Shown here: positions 56,111-64,000 of the stretch, one piece after another
Layout: every line of letters begins with the position of its first letter
Position numbering within the stretch: position 1 is the first letter of the stretch
Assembly: GCF_019400745.1 (NCBI RefSeq)
Contig: NZ_WJIB01000001.1
Span: forward strand, 558,001-622,000
Length of the DNA stretch: 64,000 nucleotides
Direction of reading: 5' to 3'
Source of the DNA: Cohnella sp. CFH 77786
GTDB taxonomy: Bacteria; Bacillota; Bacilli; Paenibacillales; Paenibacillaceae
Position numbers and translations under genes: made by a program
The notes under the pieces: generated by a model
Database searches by the model: none
Seen by the model: only the letters and a program-made list of their open reading frames with translations
What the model was told of the DNA's origin: nothing

Positions 56111-56290
56111 TTGGCCAACAGCTCAACGCTTATTTTCATTATTTCCGCTTTCGCGCTTGGCGTCATCTTGATTCTCAGCCGCGATAAAATTCCCGCCAGG
56201 CTAAGGCGCGGGATGGCGATCGCCTCGATTCTGCTTATCCTGTTCGCGTTTTTCCTCATCGTTTACAGCTTATTTACGGCGGGGACTTAG
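56111..56290 (+). CDS. Small two-helix membrane protein (unknown function)
   Basis: A 59-residue protein with TTG start at 56111 preceded by AGGAGG at 10 bases. Sequence begins MANSSTLIFIISAFALGVIL, has a basic loop SRDKIPARLRRG and a second helix ASILLILFAFFLIVYSLF. The two helices and the positive loop predict a hairpin in the membrane with the loop inside. Stop TAG at 56288. No family is recognised; likely co-transcribed with the 77-residue gene. Confidence 0.65.
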   Translation: MANSSTLIFIISAFALGVILILSRDKIPARLRRGMAIASILLILFAFFLIVYSLFTAGT

Positions 56291-56465
56291 CCTCCCGGTG
56301 TCGTCCCCGTCTTAAAGCGATTCCGCAGGGACATACTAATCCGGCATCCATTTCCATCCAGCCGGAGGCCGCAACATGAAGCCGAGAGCCCTGCCGATCG
56401 CCGCCGCCCTGGCGGCTTTGTCTTTATTGTGCATGACCCTAATCCCAAGGAGGGAACCCGCCCTG

Positions 56466-58262
56466 ATGAACCACGTACCCAAAAGAAGCGAAGTCTCCAA
56501 AGAAAACGCATGGCGCCTGGAAGATCTGTTTCCGAACCAGGAAGCGTGGAACGACGAATACGCGAAGGTCAAGAAGCTGACCTCCGAGATCGCGGATTTC
56601 CAAGGAAAGCTGAAGGACGGGGATTCCATCTCCCGCTGCTTCGCGCTGGAGGACGAAATTTCCCTCCACACGGAACGCCTGTACGTCTACGCGAACATGC
56701 ATCACCACGAGGATACGGCCGAACCGACATATCAAGCATTGTCGGACAAATCGAAGAAGCTCAGCGTCGAGGTCGGAGAGGCGCTGTCCTTCATAACTCC
56801 GGAAATCCTCAGCCTGCCTGTGGACGCGCTGCGCAGCCTGATCGCCGATCCGGCCTTGGCGAAGTACAAGCGGACGCTCGAGGAAATGCTCCGGCAGAAG
56901 CCGCACGTGTTGTCGAAGAGCGAAGAAGCGCTGCTCGCCCAAGTCGGCAACGTGTCGCAGGCACCCGGTACGATTTTCGGCATGATGAACAACGCGGACA
57001 TGAAATTTCCGAAAGTCGTAAACGACAAAGGCGAGGAAGTCGAGCTTACCCACGGCAGCTACATCCAGTTCCTCGAAAGCCGCAACCAAGACGTCCGCCG
57101 CAATGCGTTCAAAGCGATGTACGACACGTACGCGAAGTGGAAGAACACGCTCGCGTCGACGCTGAACGCCAACGTGACGAAGAACATTTTTTACGCCAAA
57201 GCCCGCAAATACCCGTCCGCGCTGGAAATGTCCCTGTTCGGCGACAACATTCCGAAGGCGGTCTACGACAATCTGATCGCCGCGATCCACGAAAACCTGC
57301 CGCTCATGCACCGCTACATGGCGCTCCGCAAGAAGCTGCTGAAGCTGGATGAGCTGCATATGTACGATCTGTTCACGCCGCTCGTCGAAGAATTCGATAT
57401 GGACATCACTTACGACGAGGCGAAGAAAACGGTATACGACAGCCTGTCCCCTCTCGGCGAGGAATACCGCAAAGCGCTTCAAGAAGGCTTCGAGAACCGT
57501 TGGATCGATGTGTACGAGAACGAAGGCAAGCGCAGCGGCGCCTACAGCTGGGGTGCGTACGGCACCCATCCTTACGTGCTGCTGAACCATAAAGACAATC
57601 TGAACAGCATGTTTACGCTAACCCATGAGATGGGCCACGCCCTGCATTCCTATTTCTCGGACGCGAGCAACGAATACCGGGACGCCCAGTACACGATTTT
57701 CCTCGCGGAGGTCGCCTCTACTCTGAACGAGGCGCTGCTCATGCACTACCTGCTGGAAAAATCGACCGATCCGAAGGAAAAAATGTACCTGCTCACCTAC
57801 TATGCCGACCAATTCCGCACGACGGTGTTCCGCCAAACGATGTTCGCGGAATTCGAGAAGATCATCCACGAGAAGGCGGAGCAGGGCGAAGCCCTCACCC
57901 CGCAGGAGCTGTCGAAGATCTACTACGACCTGAACCTCAAGTATTACGGGGACGACATGGTGGTCGACAGGGACATCGAGATGGAGTGGGCGCGGATCCC
58001 CCATTTTTACAACAGCTTCTACGTCTACAAGTACGCGACCGGCTTCTCCGCGGCCACCAGCTTCGCCAAGCAGATCACGGAAGAAGGCAAGCCGGCGGTC
58101 GACCGTTATCTCGGCTTCCTGAGAAGCGGCGGCAACGACTATTCCATCAACATCCTGAAAAAAGCCGGTGTCGACATGTCCTCGCCCGAGCCGATCCGGC
58201 AGGCGATGAGCGTGTTCGAAGGACTGATCGAGGAAATGGAAAAGCTGACGGCGGCGAAATAA
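56466..58262 (+). CDS. pepF: Oligoendopeptidase F (M3 family)
   Basis: Zinc metallopeptidase cutting 7-17 residue peptides. The active site is LTHEMGHALHSYF (HExxH, about residue 387), with a downstream Glu in FLAEVASTLNEALL. Chosen start ATG 56466 (MNHVPKRSEVSKENAWRLED, the usual family start) follows AAGGAGGG at 11 bases; 598 residues. The frame also begins at ATG 56376, which has its own GGAGG at 7 bases and adds a hydrophobic signal-like peptide (KPRALPIAAALAALSLLC). Normally a cytoplasmic enzyme. Confidence 0.9.
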   Translation: MNHVPKRSEVSKENAWRLEDLFPNQEAWNDEYAKVKKLTSEIADFQGKLKDGDSISRCFALEDEISLHTERLYVYANMHHHEDTAEPTYQALSDKSKKLSVEVGEALSFITPEILSLPVDALRSLIADPALAKYKRTLEEMLRQKPHVLSKSEEALLAQVGNVSQAPGTIFGMMNNADMKFPKVVNDKGEEVELTHGSYIQFLESRNQDVRRNAFKAMYDTYAKWKNTLASTLNANVTKNIFYAKARKYPSALEMSLFGDNIPKAVYDNLIAAIHENLPLMHRYMALRKKLLKLDELHMYDLFTPLVEEFDMDITYDEAKKTVYDSLSPLGEEYRKALQEGFENRWIDVYENEGKRSGAYSWGAYGTHPYVLLNHKDNLNSMFTLTHEMGHALHSYFSDASNEYRDAQYTIFLAEVASTLNEALLMHYLLEKSTDPKEKMYLLTYYADQFRTTVFRQTMFAEFEKIIHEKAEQGEALTPQELSKIYYDLNLKYYGDDMVVDRDIEMEWARIPHFYNSFYVYKYATGFSAATSFAKQITEEGKPAVDRYLGFLRSGGNDYSINILKKAGVDMSSPEPIRQAMSVFEGLIEEMEKLTAAK

Positions 58263-58334
58263 CCGGCGGCGGCAGACGCGGGAAGGCTTGGAAGATCCGA
58301 TCCTCCGGGACGGGGCTTTCAAGCCTTCTTCGCT

Positions 58335-58838
58335 TTACGCCAAGTCCGTGATCGCCCTCCATGCCTCAAGCTTGTCCCGGAATCCCCGAAACCGCGCCGT
58401 CGGCACGGGGCTCGTGGACGGCATCTTGACGACGATGCGGCTCGCGATTTCCGGAGCCGCTCCGTGATGCTTCGTCAATTCGGCGTACGATTTGTTTCCG
58501 TTGCAGACCACGGCGCGAACCTGCGGATACCGGCGCAGCAGACCCGGAATGTCGTTCGGCACCACGTCCTTGATGCCGGCGTCCAGACTCCCTTCCCGCT
58601 CGCAGGCGGCGATCGAATCCCACAGCGCGATCCCGTGGTCCAACGCGAACGCCAGGCGCCGCTCATAGTCCGGATCGGGCTCGCGTCCCGCGAACAGCGC
58701 GTACAGGATCGGCCAAAAATGGTTGCGCGGATGGCCGTAATATTGGTGGGCCCGGAGCGAAGCAACCCCGGGCATGCTTCCCAAGATGAGCAGCTTCGAC
58801 CGCTCGTCGATGACGGGCGGAAACGAAAACACGATCAT
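58335..58838 (-). CDS. Uracil-DNA glycosylase superfamily, DNA-deoxyinosine glycosylase type
   Basis: A 167-residue base-excision repair enzyme fold. It starts MIVFSFPPVIDERSKLLILG, with motif GSMPGVASLRAHQYYGHPRN and NHFWPILYALF, and ends with the second motif MPSTSPVPTARF. These fit the group annotated as DNA-deoxyinosine glycosylase; activity on deoxyinosine is by family only. The ATG at 58838 follows GGAGGAG; the 53-codon extension upstream is not used. Divergent from the potassium transporter gene. Confidence 0.87.
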   Translation of the reverse strand: MIVFSFPPVIDERSKLLILGSMPGVASLRAHQYYGHPRNHFWPILYALFAGREPDPDYERRLAFALDHGIALWDSIAACEREGSLDAGIKDVVPNDIPGLLRRYPQVRAVVCNGNKSYAELTKHHGAAPEIASRIVVKMPSTSPVPTARFRGFRDKLEAWRAITDLA

Positions 58839-58914
58839 GGCTGGCTCCTCCGTTTCAGATACGCTACAATACCAAAATAACCTACCATTTTCAAAATAGA
58901 AACGGGATGTTCCT

Positions 58915-60246
58915 TTGAAAAAGCGCTCATCCGTCTCCAGGCGGTCCCCCCAGCAGGTGCTCGTCTTGGGATTCGCCCTGCTTATCGCGGCCGGCACTGT
59001 GCTGCTGTCGCTGCCCTTTGCCTATGAAGAAGGCCGATCGCTCAGCTTCCAGGACACGCTGTTCACCGCCACCTCGGCCGCCAGCGTGACCGGGCTCGTC
59101 GTCGCTGATACCGGCCAGACGTTTTCTTATTTCGGCGAAATCGTTCTGCTGGCGCTGATTCAGGCCGGAGGAATCGGCTTCATGACGATGACGACCCTGT
59201 TCGCCCTCATGATCGGCAAGAAAATTTCGTTCCGTGACCGGCTCGTGCTGAAGGAATCGATGAATCAGCTCAGCACGGAGGGAATCGTGCGCCTGATCCG
59301 CAAGGTCATCCTCTACTCGCTGGTGATCGAAGCGGTCGGAACGGTGCTGTTCGCCGTCCATTGGATGGCGGACATGCCGGTCGGCCAGGCGCTGTACCAT
59401 GGCCTCTTCCACGCCGTCTCGATATTCAACAACTCCGGCTTCGACCTGATCGGAGGCTTGACTCCCTACGTCTCAGACGTCTACTTCAACGCGGTGTCGT
59501 TCGCGCTCATTTTCCTCGGCAGCGTAGGCTTTATCGTGCTCGCGGATCTGATCGACTATCCGAAAACCCGGATCATTTCGCTGCACAGCAAGGTGGTCCT
59601 CCTATTCTCCGGGACGTTGATCGTCGCCGGCGCCGTCGTCATCTTTCTGTTCGAATTCACCAACCCGCTCTCGACGGGGCATTTGAACACGGCGGAGAAG
59701 GCGCTGGCGTCTCTGTTCCAATCGACGAGCCTCCGCTCCTCCGGGACCAGCACGCTGGACATCGAATCGCTGCGGCAAGCGACGCATTTTTTCATGGTGA
59801 TCATGATGTTCATCGGCGCTTCCCCGGGGTCGACGGGCGGCGGCATCAAGGTGACTACCTTCGCGATCATGCTGGCCGCCTTCGTCACGATGGTCCGCGG
59901 GAAGCAGGACGTCGACCTGTTCCGCAGACGGATATCTCAGTCGCTCGTCTACAAGGCGATCACCGTCATGTTCGTCGCCCTGTTCATCGTCGTCAGCGCC
60001 ACGATCGTCCTTTCTTTCACGGAAAACCAGCCGTTCCTGACGGTGCTGTACGAGACGACCTCCGCATTCGGCACGGTCGGCTTCAGCGCGGGACTGACGC
60101 AGGAGCTGACCGGCTTCGGAAAAACGGTCATCATGCTGCTTATGTTCGCCGGACGGCTCGGTCCGTTCACGATTGCCCTGGCGCTTCAGTCCAAAGCCAA
60201 GAAAGAGCATTACCGCTACCCGGAAGGGAAAATCATTCTGGGATAA
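58915..60246 (+). CDS. KtrB/KtrD-type potassium uptake membrane subunit
   Basis: A 443-residue TrkH/KtrB superfamily channel with four repeated membrane-pore-membrane units. The selectivity loops are visible in order: SAASVTGLVVAD, FNNSGFDLIGG, SLRSSGTSTLD and SAFGTVGFSAG. It starts from TTG at 58915 with a weak GGGATG upstream. No KtrA/KtrC gating subunit is adjacent in the window, which is usual for the KtrD type. Confidence 0.92.
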   Translation: MKKRSSVSRRSPQQVLVLGFALLIAAGTVLLSLPFAYEEGRSLSFQDTLFTATSAASVTGLVVADTGQTFSYFGEIVLLALIQAGGIGFMTMTTLFALMIGKKISFRDRLVLKESMNQLSTEGIVRLIRKVILYSLVIEAVGTVLFAVHWMADMPVGQALYHGLFHAVSIFNNSGFDLIGGLTPYVSDVYFNAVSFALIFLGSVGFIVLADLIDYPKTRIISLHSKVVLLFSGTLIVAGAVVIFLFEFTNPLSTGHLNTAEKALASLFQSTSLRSSGTSTLDIESLRQATHFFMVIMMFIGASPGSTGGGIKVTTFAIMLAAFVTMVRGKQDVDLFRRRISQSLVYKAITVMFVALFIVVSATIVLSFTENQPFLTVLYETTSAFGTVGFSAGLTQELTGFGKTVIMLLMFAGRLGPFTIALALQSKAKKEHYRYPEGKIILG

Positions 60247-60338
60247 GCAAAACGTCCATCCGTCCTTTTCGGACGGATGGACGTTTTATCGAAGGTGATT
60301 CGGAAAAGTATGGCGGATATTTATACTTTCTGAACACT
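60245..60338 (+). repeat. Composite two-hairpin repeat, copy 6
   Basis: Begins over the ktr stop: AAGCAAAACGTCCATCCGTC, a perfect stem CGTCCATCCGTCC / GGACGGATGGACG with loop TTTT, TTTTATCGAAG, then GTGATTCGGAAAAGTATGGC and TATACTTTCTGAAC. Hairpin 1 followed by TTTT is a workable terminator for the potassium transporter gene. Confidence 0.8.
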
Positions 60339-60339
60339 G

Positions 60340-60379
60340 AAAAAGCGCCTGTCCCCGCATGCGGGGGACGGGCGCTTCG
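60340..60379 (-). terminator. Terminator of the sugar ABC operon
   Basis: On the minus strand GAAGCGCCCGTCCCCC / GGGGACAGGCGCTT followed by TTTCAG (60340-60379). It lies 20 bases after the last permease stop and directly next to repeat copy 6. Confidence 0.8.
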
Positions 60380-60399
60380 CATTTCGGAAGCAGCGGAAG

Positions 60400-61230
60400 T
60401 CAGCCTTTGACGCTGCCCGCGGTTAAGCCTTCGATGATTTTCTGCTGCAGGAAAGCATACAGGACGAGCACGGGCAACACGGAAAACACGATGCCCGTGC
60501 AAATGAGCGGGTAGTTCGTCTGGTAGGCGTCGCGGAAGCCGACCATGCCTGTCGGAAGCGTTTTGAGCCTGTCCGTGCTGATGAAGAAGTTCGACAGCAG
60601 GTATTCGTTCCAGTTACCCAGATAGTTGATGATGAACACCGTGACCAGGGCCGGCAGCGTCAGGGGCAGAATGATGCGGAAGAACAAGCCCGGAGAGCTT
60701 AATCCGTCCACGATCGCCGCCTCCTCCAGCTCCGCGGGAACCGAACGCATGAACGCCGAGATCAGCAGCACGCTGAACGGGATCGCGCCGGCCGTGTAAG
60801 GCAGCAGCAATGCCCAGGGGGAATCCAGCAGATGCAGGTCTTTGATCAAAATATACTGCGATATGAACAGCACATTGCCCGGGATGAGCATGCCGATCAA
60901 GACGAACTGATAGATCCATTTGCTTGTGCGCGCGAATTTCATCCGCGTCAAGGCGAACGCCGTGGCAGCCGCGAGCAGAACGCCCGCCACGGAAGCCGAC
61001 AGGGAAATGTACAGGCTGTTGAAGAAATACACGTTGATTTTCGCCTGTTTCCAGGCTTTCACGTAGTTGTCGAAGAACAGCTCCTTCGGAAACCCGAGCG
61101 GATGGGCCGCGACTTCGGCGTTGGACTCCTTCAGGGAGGAGAACACGACGATGACGAAAGGGATCAAAATAACCGCTACGTACGCAAGCAGGATGACGTG
61201 GGGGACGGTTTTGCGGATCGCGGCCGGCAT
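60400..61230 (-). CDS. Carbohydrate ABC transporter permease (MalG/CUT1 type)
   Basis: A 276-residue inner membrane permease with six helices and the EAA loop EEAAIVDGLSSPGLFFRIIL that contacts the ATPase. Starts at ATG 61230, which shares a base with the stop of the upstream permease gene (TGATG). Together with the second permease and the lipoprotein it forms a CUT1 sugar importer; no ATPase gene is here, so a shared MsmX-like ATPase is likely. Confidence 0.94.
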   Translation of the reverse strand: MPAAIRKTVPHVILLAYVAVILIPFVIVVFSSLKESNAEVAAHPLGFPKELFFDNYVKAWKQAKINVYFFNSLYISLSASVAGVLLAAATAFALTRMKFARTSKWIYQFVLIGMLIPGNVLFISQYILIKDLHLLDSPWALLLPYTAGAIPFSVLLISAFMRSVPAELEEAAIVDGLSSPGLFFRIILPLTLPALVTVFIINYLGNWNEYLLSNFFISTDRLKTLPTGMVGFRDAYQTNYPLICTGIVFSVLPVLVLYAFLQQKIIEGLTAGSVKG

Positions 61231-62111
61231 CAGTAATCGATCCTTTCGATTTTTCTGGCGAACGTGATTTGGTAAAGGGCCGTAAGAAGGAGCGCAATCG
61301 CGAAAATGAGAATCGACAATGCCATCGCGTATCCATATTCGCCGTACCGGGTACCCTGATTGACCATATAGGAGGCCATCACTTCGGTAGCGCCCGCCGG
61401 ACCGCCGTTCGTCATGACGAGCACGATGTCGACGACCCGCATGGCTCCCGCAATGGACAGCATGATCACGACGGAAATGATCGGCATGATGAGGGGGACG
61501 GTAATGCGGGCCGCGCGCTGGAAGCCCGACGCCCCGTCGATGGCCGCCGCCTCATTGATTTCTTTGGGAAGGGAAATGATCGCGGCCAAGATCAGCACGA
61601 TGTAGAAGCCCATCCATTGCCAAGCGTTCGTGATCAAGATCGAAACCATCGCCCATTTGGTATCCCCGAGCCACATGATCGGTTCCGCGCCGAACAGCTC
61701 GAGCACTTTGTTGAACAAGCCGTCATTCGGATGGTACAAGAACCCCCACAGGATGCCGATGATCGAGGTCGACAGAATGGACGGCATGAACACCGTCGTT
61801 TTGTACAAGCCCTGCAGCCGCTTGACGCCGCTGATGAGCAGCGAGAAGAAGAGGATGAGCGGAACCTGGAGAAAGACGGAGAACAGAATGAAATACAGGT
61901 TGTTCTTGACCGCCACCCAGAAGTCGGAATCCGCGAACGCCTGCCGGAAATTGGCCAGACCCGTGTAGCGTGCCGGCTCGAGCGCATTCCAATCCGTGAA
62001 ACCGTAGCCGACCGAAGTCAGCAAGGTATAGATGAAGAACAGGAAATACAGCGCCAAACTCGGCAGCACGAACGCCCAGTAAACCGCGGGATTTTTCATT
62101 GTGTTTTTCAT
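61230..62111 (-). CDS. Carbohydrate ABC transporter permease (MalF/CUT1 type)
   Basis: A 293-residue permease with six helices and EAA loop INEAAAIDGASGFQRAARIT. The ATG at 62111 follows GGGGAAG; the 13 codons upstream in frame are excluded. Second gene of the operon, between the binding protein and the MalG-type permease. Confidence 0.94.
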   Translation of the reverse strand: MKNTMKNPAVYWAFVLPSLALYFLFFIYTLLTSVGYGFTDWNALEPARYTGLANFRQAFADSDFWVAVKNNLYFILFSVFLQVPLILFFSLLISGVKRLQGLYKTTVFMPSILSTSIIGILWGFLYHPNDGLFNKVLELFGAEPIMWLGDTKWAMVSILITNAWQWMGFYIVLILAAIISLPKEINEAAAIDGASGFQRAARITVPLIMPIISVVIMLSIAGAMRVVDIVLVMTNGGPAGATEVMASYMVNQGTRYGEYGYAMALSILIFAIALLLTALYQITFARKIERIDY

Positions 62112-62133
62112 GGCTTCCCCACCCGTCGATAAG

Positions 62134-62169
62134 AAAGGGCGCCACTTCATGCAGCCGAGCGGCGCCTTT
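62134..62169 (-). other. Intercistronic hairpin between the binding protein and permease genes
   Basis: On the minus strand AAAGGCGCC ... GGCGCCCTTT, followed by CTTATCG. Such hairpins often protect the abundant binding-protein message and reduce permease expression. Confidence 0.5.
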
Positions 62170-62193
62170 CGAATTCCTTTCGTTTACGATGTT

Positions 62194-63591
62194 TTACTTC
62201 GCGGCGGCCAGTTCGGCTTCCGAGACTTTCTGGATGGCGTCTGTGACCTGCTGCGCGGTGGCTTTGCTCGCGATCAGAAGCTGGATTTGCTTTTCGACTT
62301 CCCCGTTGACTTTGGAAACGACCAGGGAGTCGAAGTGCGGGAATACGGTGGTCGCGGCCTTGTTCGCCTCGAGGATTTTGGAAATGACGGGATCGTCGCT
62401 CGTCAATTGGTCGGCCGGCACTTTCATGGAAGGCAGCACGCCGTCTTCCTTGAAGCCGCGGATTTGGAACTCATCGGTGTACATGTTTTTGATGAACGCT
62501 TTGATCGCCTTCAGCTCGTTCCCGTTCACGTCGGCGGAGAAGCCGTAGCCGTTGTTTTGGTTGTAGTTCACGGCCGTCTGGTCTCCTTTGCCGCCGGTCA
62601 CAGACGGGAACGCGATGTAGCCCACTTTGCCGGCCAGCGCTTTGCCGATCGCGTCTCCATCGGCTTTGAAGGAGGAAGCGCGCCATGTGCCGTCGAACAG
62701 CATGCCCGCTTTGCCGGTGATGAATTGATCCGTTTGGCCGGCGTAATCGATGCCCAGCTCGCCCTTGGTGAAGTAGCCTTTTTTGACCCATTCTTCGTAC
62801 TTGGCGAAGGCGGCGACCACTTCTGGCTCATTCCATTTGCGCGTTCCGTTGCCAAGACCCGCTTGGATGTCCGGACCTGCGTAACGGGCCATCATCGTAT
62901 TGACCATCATGAGCGGAACCCAAGCGGCCGAAGAGCCCATCGCGAACGGCGTGATGCCGTTTTTCTTCAGCGTTTCCGCAGCGGCTTCCAGCTCCTCCAA
63001 CGTTTTCGGAGGGTTGATGCCGTATTGGGTAAAAATCTCGGTGTTGTAGAACAGCCCTTCGGAGCTGGCGCCGATCGGCAGGCCGTACACTTTGCCGTCT
63101 ATGACGAACGTGGAGAAGTCCGTGAACTTATCCTTGATGCCGAGTTCGTCCAGAATCGGGGTCAAATCGAGCAGTTTGCCGGCTTTGGCGTATTTCTGGC
63201 CGTCCCCGGGGCCGCCGAACAGGTCGAATATTTTCGGAGGATTGCCGGCCGCCATCTCCGCGGGAAGCTTCGTCCAGCGGTTGACGGAATCCTCCACTGC
63301 GTCGTATTCGAAATTGGCGCCGGGAACTTCGGCTTCCGCGCGCTTGACGACTTCGTCCAGGATCGCTTTGCGGAATTGCTGGGCTTGGCCGACTTGGATG
63401 TGTCGCAGGGAAATGTCGAATTTCTCCGCCTTCGCCGGTTCGGATTCGCTGGGCGAGGGGCTGGCGCTGAAGCTGGGTGCCGGCGCGGAGGACGACGGAC
63501 TGGATGCCGATTTGTCGGTGCCGCCGCAGGCGGCCAGAATGGTCGAGAACAAGAGCATTGCCGAGATGACCAGAATCAATTTTCTTTTCAC
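62194..63591 (-). CDS. Sugar ABC transporter substrate-binding lipoprotein
   Basis: A 465-residue extracellular binding protein. The signal peptide MKRKLILVISAMLLFSTILA ends in a lipobox LAAC (lipidated Cys about residue 22), followed by a Ser/Pro-rich linker and a type 1 binding fold (SLRHIQVGQAQQFRKAILDE, GLFYNTEIFTQYGINPP). The GTG at 63591 follows GGGAGGG. A -10 (TACAAT, minus strand, about 63640-63645) lies upstream. The sugar cannot be told. Confidence 0.93.
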   Translation of the reverse strand: MKRKLILVISAMLLFSTILAACGGTDKSASSPSSSAPAPSFSASPSPSESEPAKAEKFDISLRHIQVGQAQQFRKAILDEVVKRAEAEVPGANFEYDAVEDSVNRWTKLPAEMAAGNPPKIFDLFGGPGDGQKYAKAGKLLDLTPILDELGIKDKFTDFSTFVIDGKVYGLPIGASSEGLFYNTEIFTQYGINPPKTLEELEAAAETLKKNGITPFAMGSSAAWVPLMMVNTMMARYAGPDIQAGLGNGTRKWNEPEVVAAFAKYEEWVKKGYFTKGELGIDYAGQTDQFITGKAGMLFDGTWRASSFKADGDAIGKALAGKVGYIAFPSVTGGKGDQTAVNYNQNNGYGFSADVNGNELKAIKAFIKNMYTDEFQIRGFKEDGVLPSMKVPADQLTSDDPVISKILEANKAATTVFPHFDSLVVSKVNGEVEKQIQLLIASKATAQQVTDAIQKVSEAELAAAK

Positions 63592-63806
63592 GCGGATGAC
63601 CCTCCCAGGGGTATAGTGTTTGATTCCTGCCTACGCCTTTATTGTAAAAGGAAACTTTGACGAAGTAAGGGAGTCATTCCCCTAAAGAGGGATAGAATTC
63701 TCTTGACGATTTTCCCCCGCACCGACTTGAAGGAAAATTGTCCGGGGAGCAGGATTCGACACGATTCGGCGCGAATAGGAAAGAGAACAGGTTAGGAGTG
63801 GATCTC

Positions 63807-64000
63807 GTGTTCAAAGAAGAGCTGTCCCCGGAGCAGCTGCTGAAAATCATTTTCGAATATACCGCGAAAATCGCCAGCGAGACCGAGCTCAAGAGGGTGC
63901 TGGTGCTGATGGCGAACATGGGACGCGAAATGATCCTAAGCGACCGCTGTACCGTGTGGCTGATCGACGACGTTCACAGCGAGCTCTACACGACGGTGGC
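63807..64000 (+). CDS. GAF-domain protein (3' part outside window)
   Basis: The first 64 residues of a protein starting MFKEELSPEQLLKIIFEYTA and continuing SETELKRVLVLMANMGREMI, then CTVWLIDDVHSELYTTVA: the first helix and strands of a GAF sensor domain. The GTG at 63807 follows AGGAG at 8 bases. In related proteins the GAF domain is followed by HD-GYP or GGDEF output domains; the output here lies beyond the window. Divergent from the sugar transporter. Confidence 0.8.
   Translation, partial: MFKEELSPEQLLKIIFEYTAKIASETELKRVLVLMANMGREMILSDRCTVWLIDDVHSELYTTV

Noticed and set aside
62101-63660. 519-codon plus-strand frame opposite the binding lipoprotein
   Set aside because: Shadow frame; the minus-strand gene has a clear lipobox and operon context.

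Overview
This GC-rich window looks like chromosome of an aerobic endospore former of the Paenibacillaceae (Paenibacillus/Cohnella type). That is inferred from the spore genes (spoVAC-spoVAD-spoVAE, an uninterrupted sigK, a YtvI-like protein), the late competence genes, T-box control of leuS and alaS, and gene order that follows the Bacillus subtilis yqeG-to-comEC and cymR-to-yrrO blocks. I saw no rRNA, tRNA, CRISPR array, prophage or insertion sequence.

Layout. 1-1111: an ECF sigma factor (SigW type) and its zinc-finger anti-sigma factor, cut by the window edge. 1253-6132: comEC, comEB and comEA on the minus strand, with comER divergent. 6154-9700: leuS with its T-box leader, then a secreted lysine-rich protein. 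9956-12012: an OmpR-type two-component system. 12016-18235: a translationally coupled minus-strand cluster (yqeG, yqeH, aroE, yhbY, nadD, yqeK, rsfS, cvfB, yqeM) for ribosome assembly, NAD and shikimate synthesis and RNA binding. 18236-19368: a gene-free stretch of repeats. 19369-23803: MoxR ATPase, DUF58 and transglutaminase operon. 23987-26774: spoVA genes and sigK. 26947-28117: a SEC-C gene broken by two single-base shifts. 28691-38204: exonuclease, ilvD, polysaccharide deacetylase, YtvI-like protein, class B PBP and a chemoreceptor.

38506-50451 is a long minus-strand block (cymR, yrvO, a PRC-barrel protein, a zinc-ribbon protein, yrrI, alaS, reoM, ruvX, two DUF1292 proteins, mltG, trhP1, trhP2) covering cysteine/sulfur control, tRNA charging and modification, and cell-wall assembly. 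mnmA, the expected partner of yrvO, is turned round and transcribed divergently from cymR. 51802-53508 holds a 51-bp tandem array, an unrecognised nuclease-like gene and a 9-bp repeat array. 53509-60246 holds yebC, a cold-shock gene, a methyltransferase with a repetitive N-terminus, two small unknown proteins, pepF, a DNA glycosylase and a KtrB-type potassium transporter. 60400-63591 is a sugar ABC transporter. The window ends inside a GAF-domain gene.

The least explained content is non-coding: (a) a composite two-hairpin element of about 95 bp present in six clear copies plus one diverged copy; (b) two 51-bp minisatellites at different loci (18.8 and 52 kb) that share a sequence framework although the arrays differ; (c) a 9-bp array right after the yebC stop. 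Among proteins, the secreted lysine-rich repeat protein and the nuclease-like gene lying between two repeat arrays are the most unusual.
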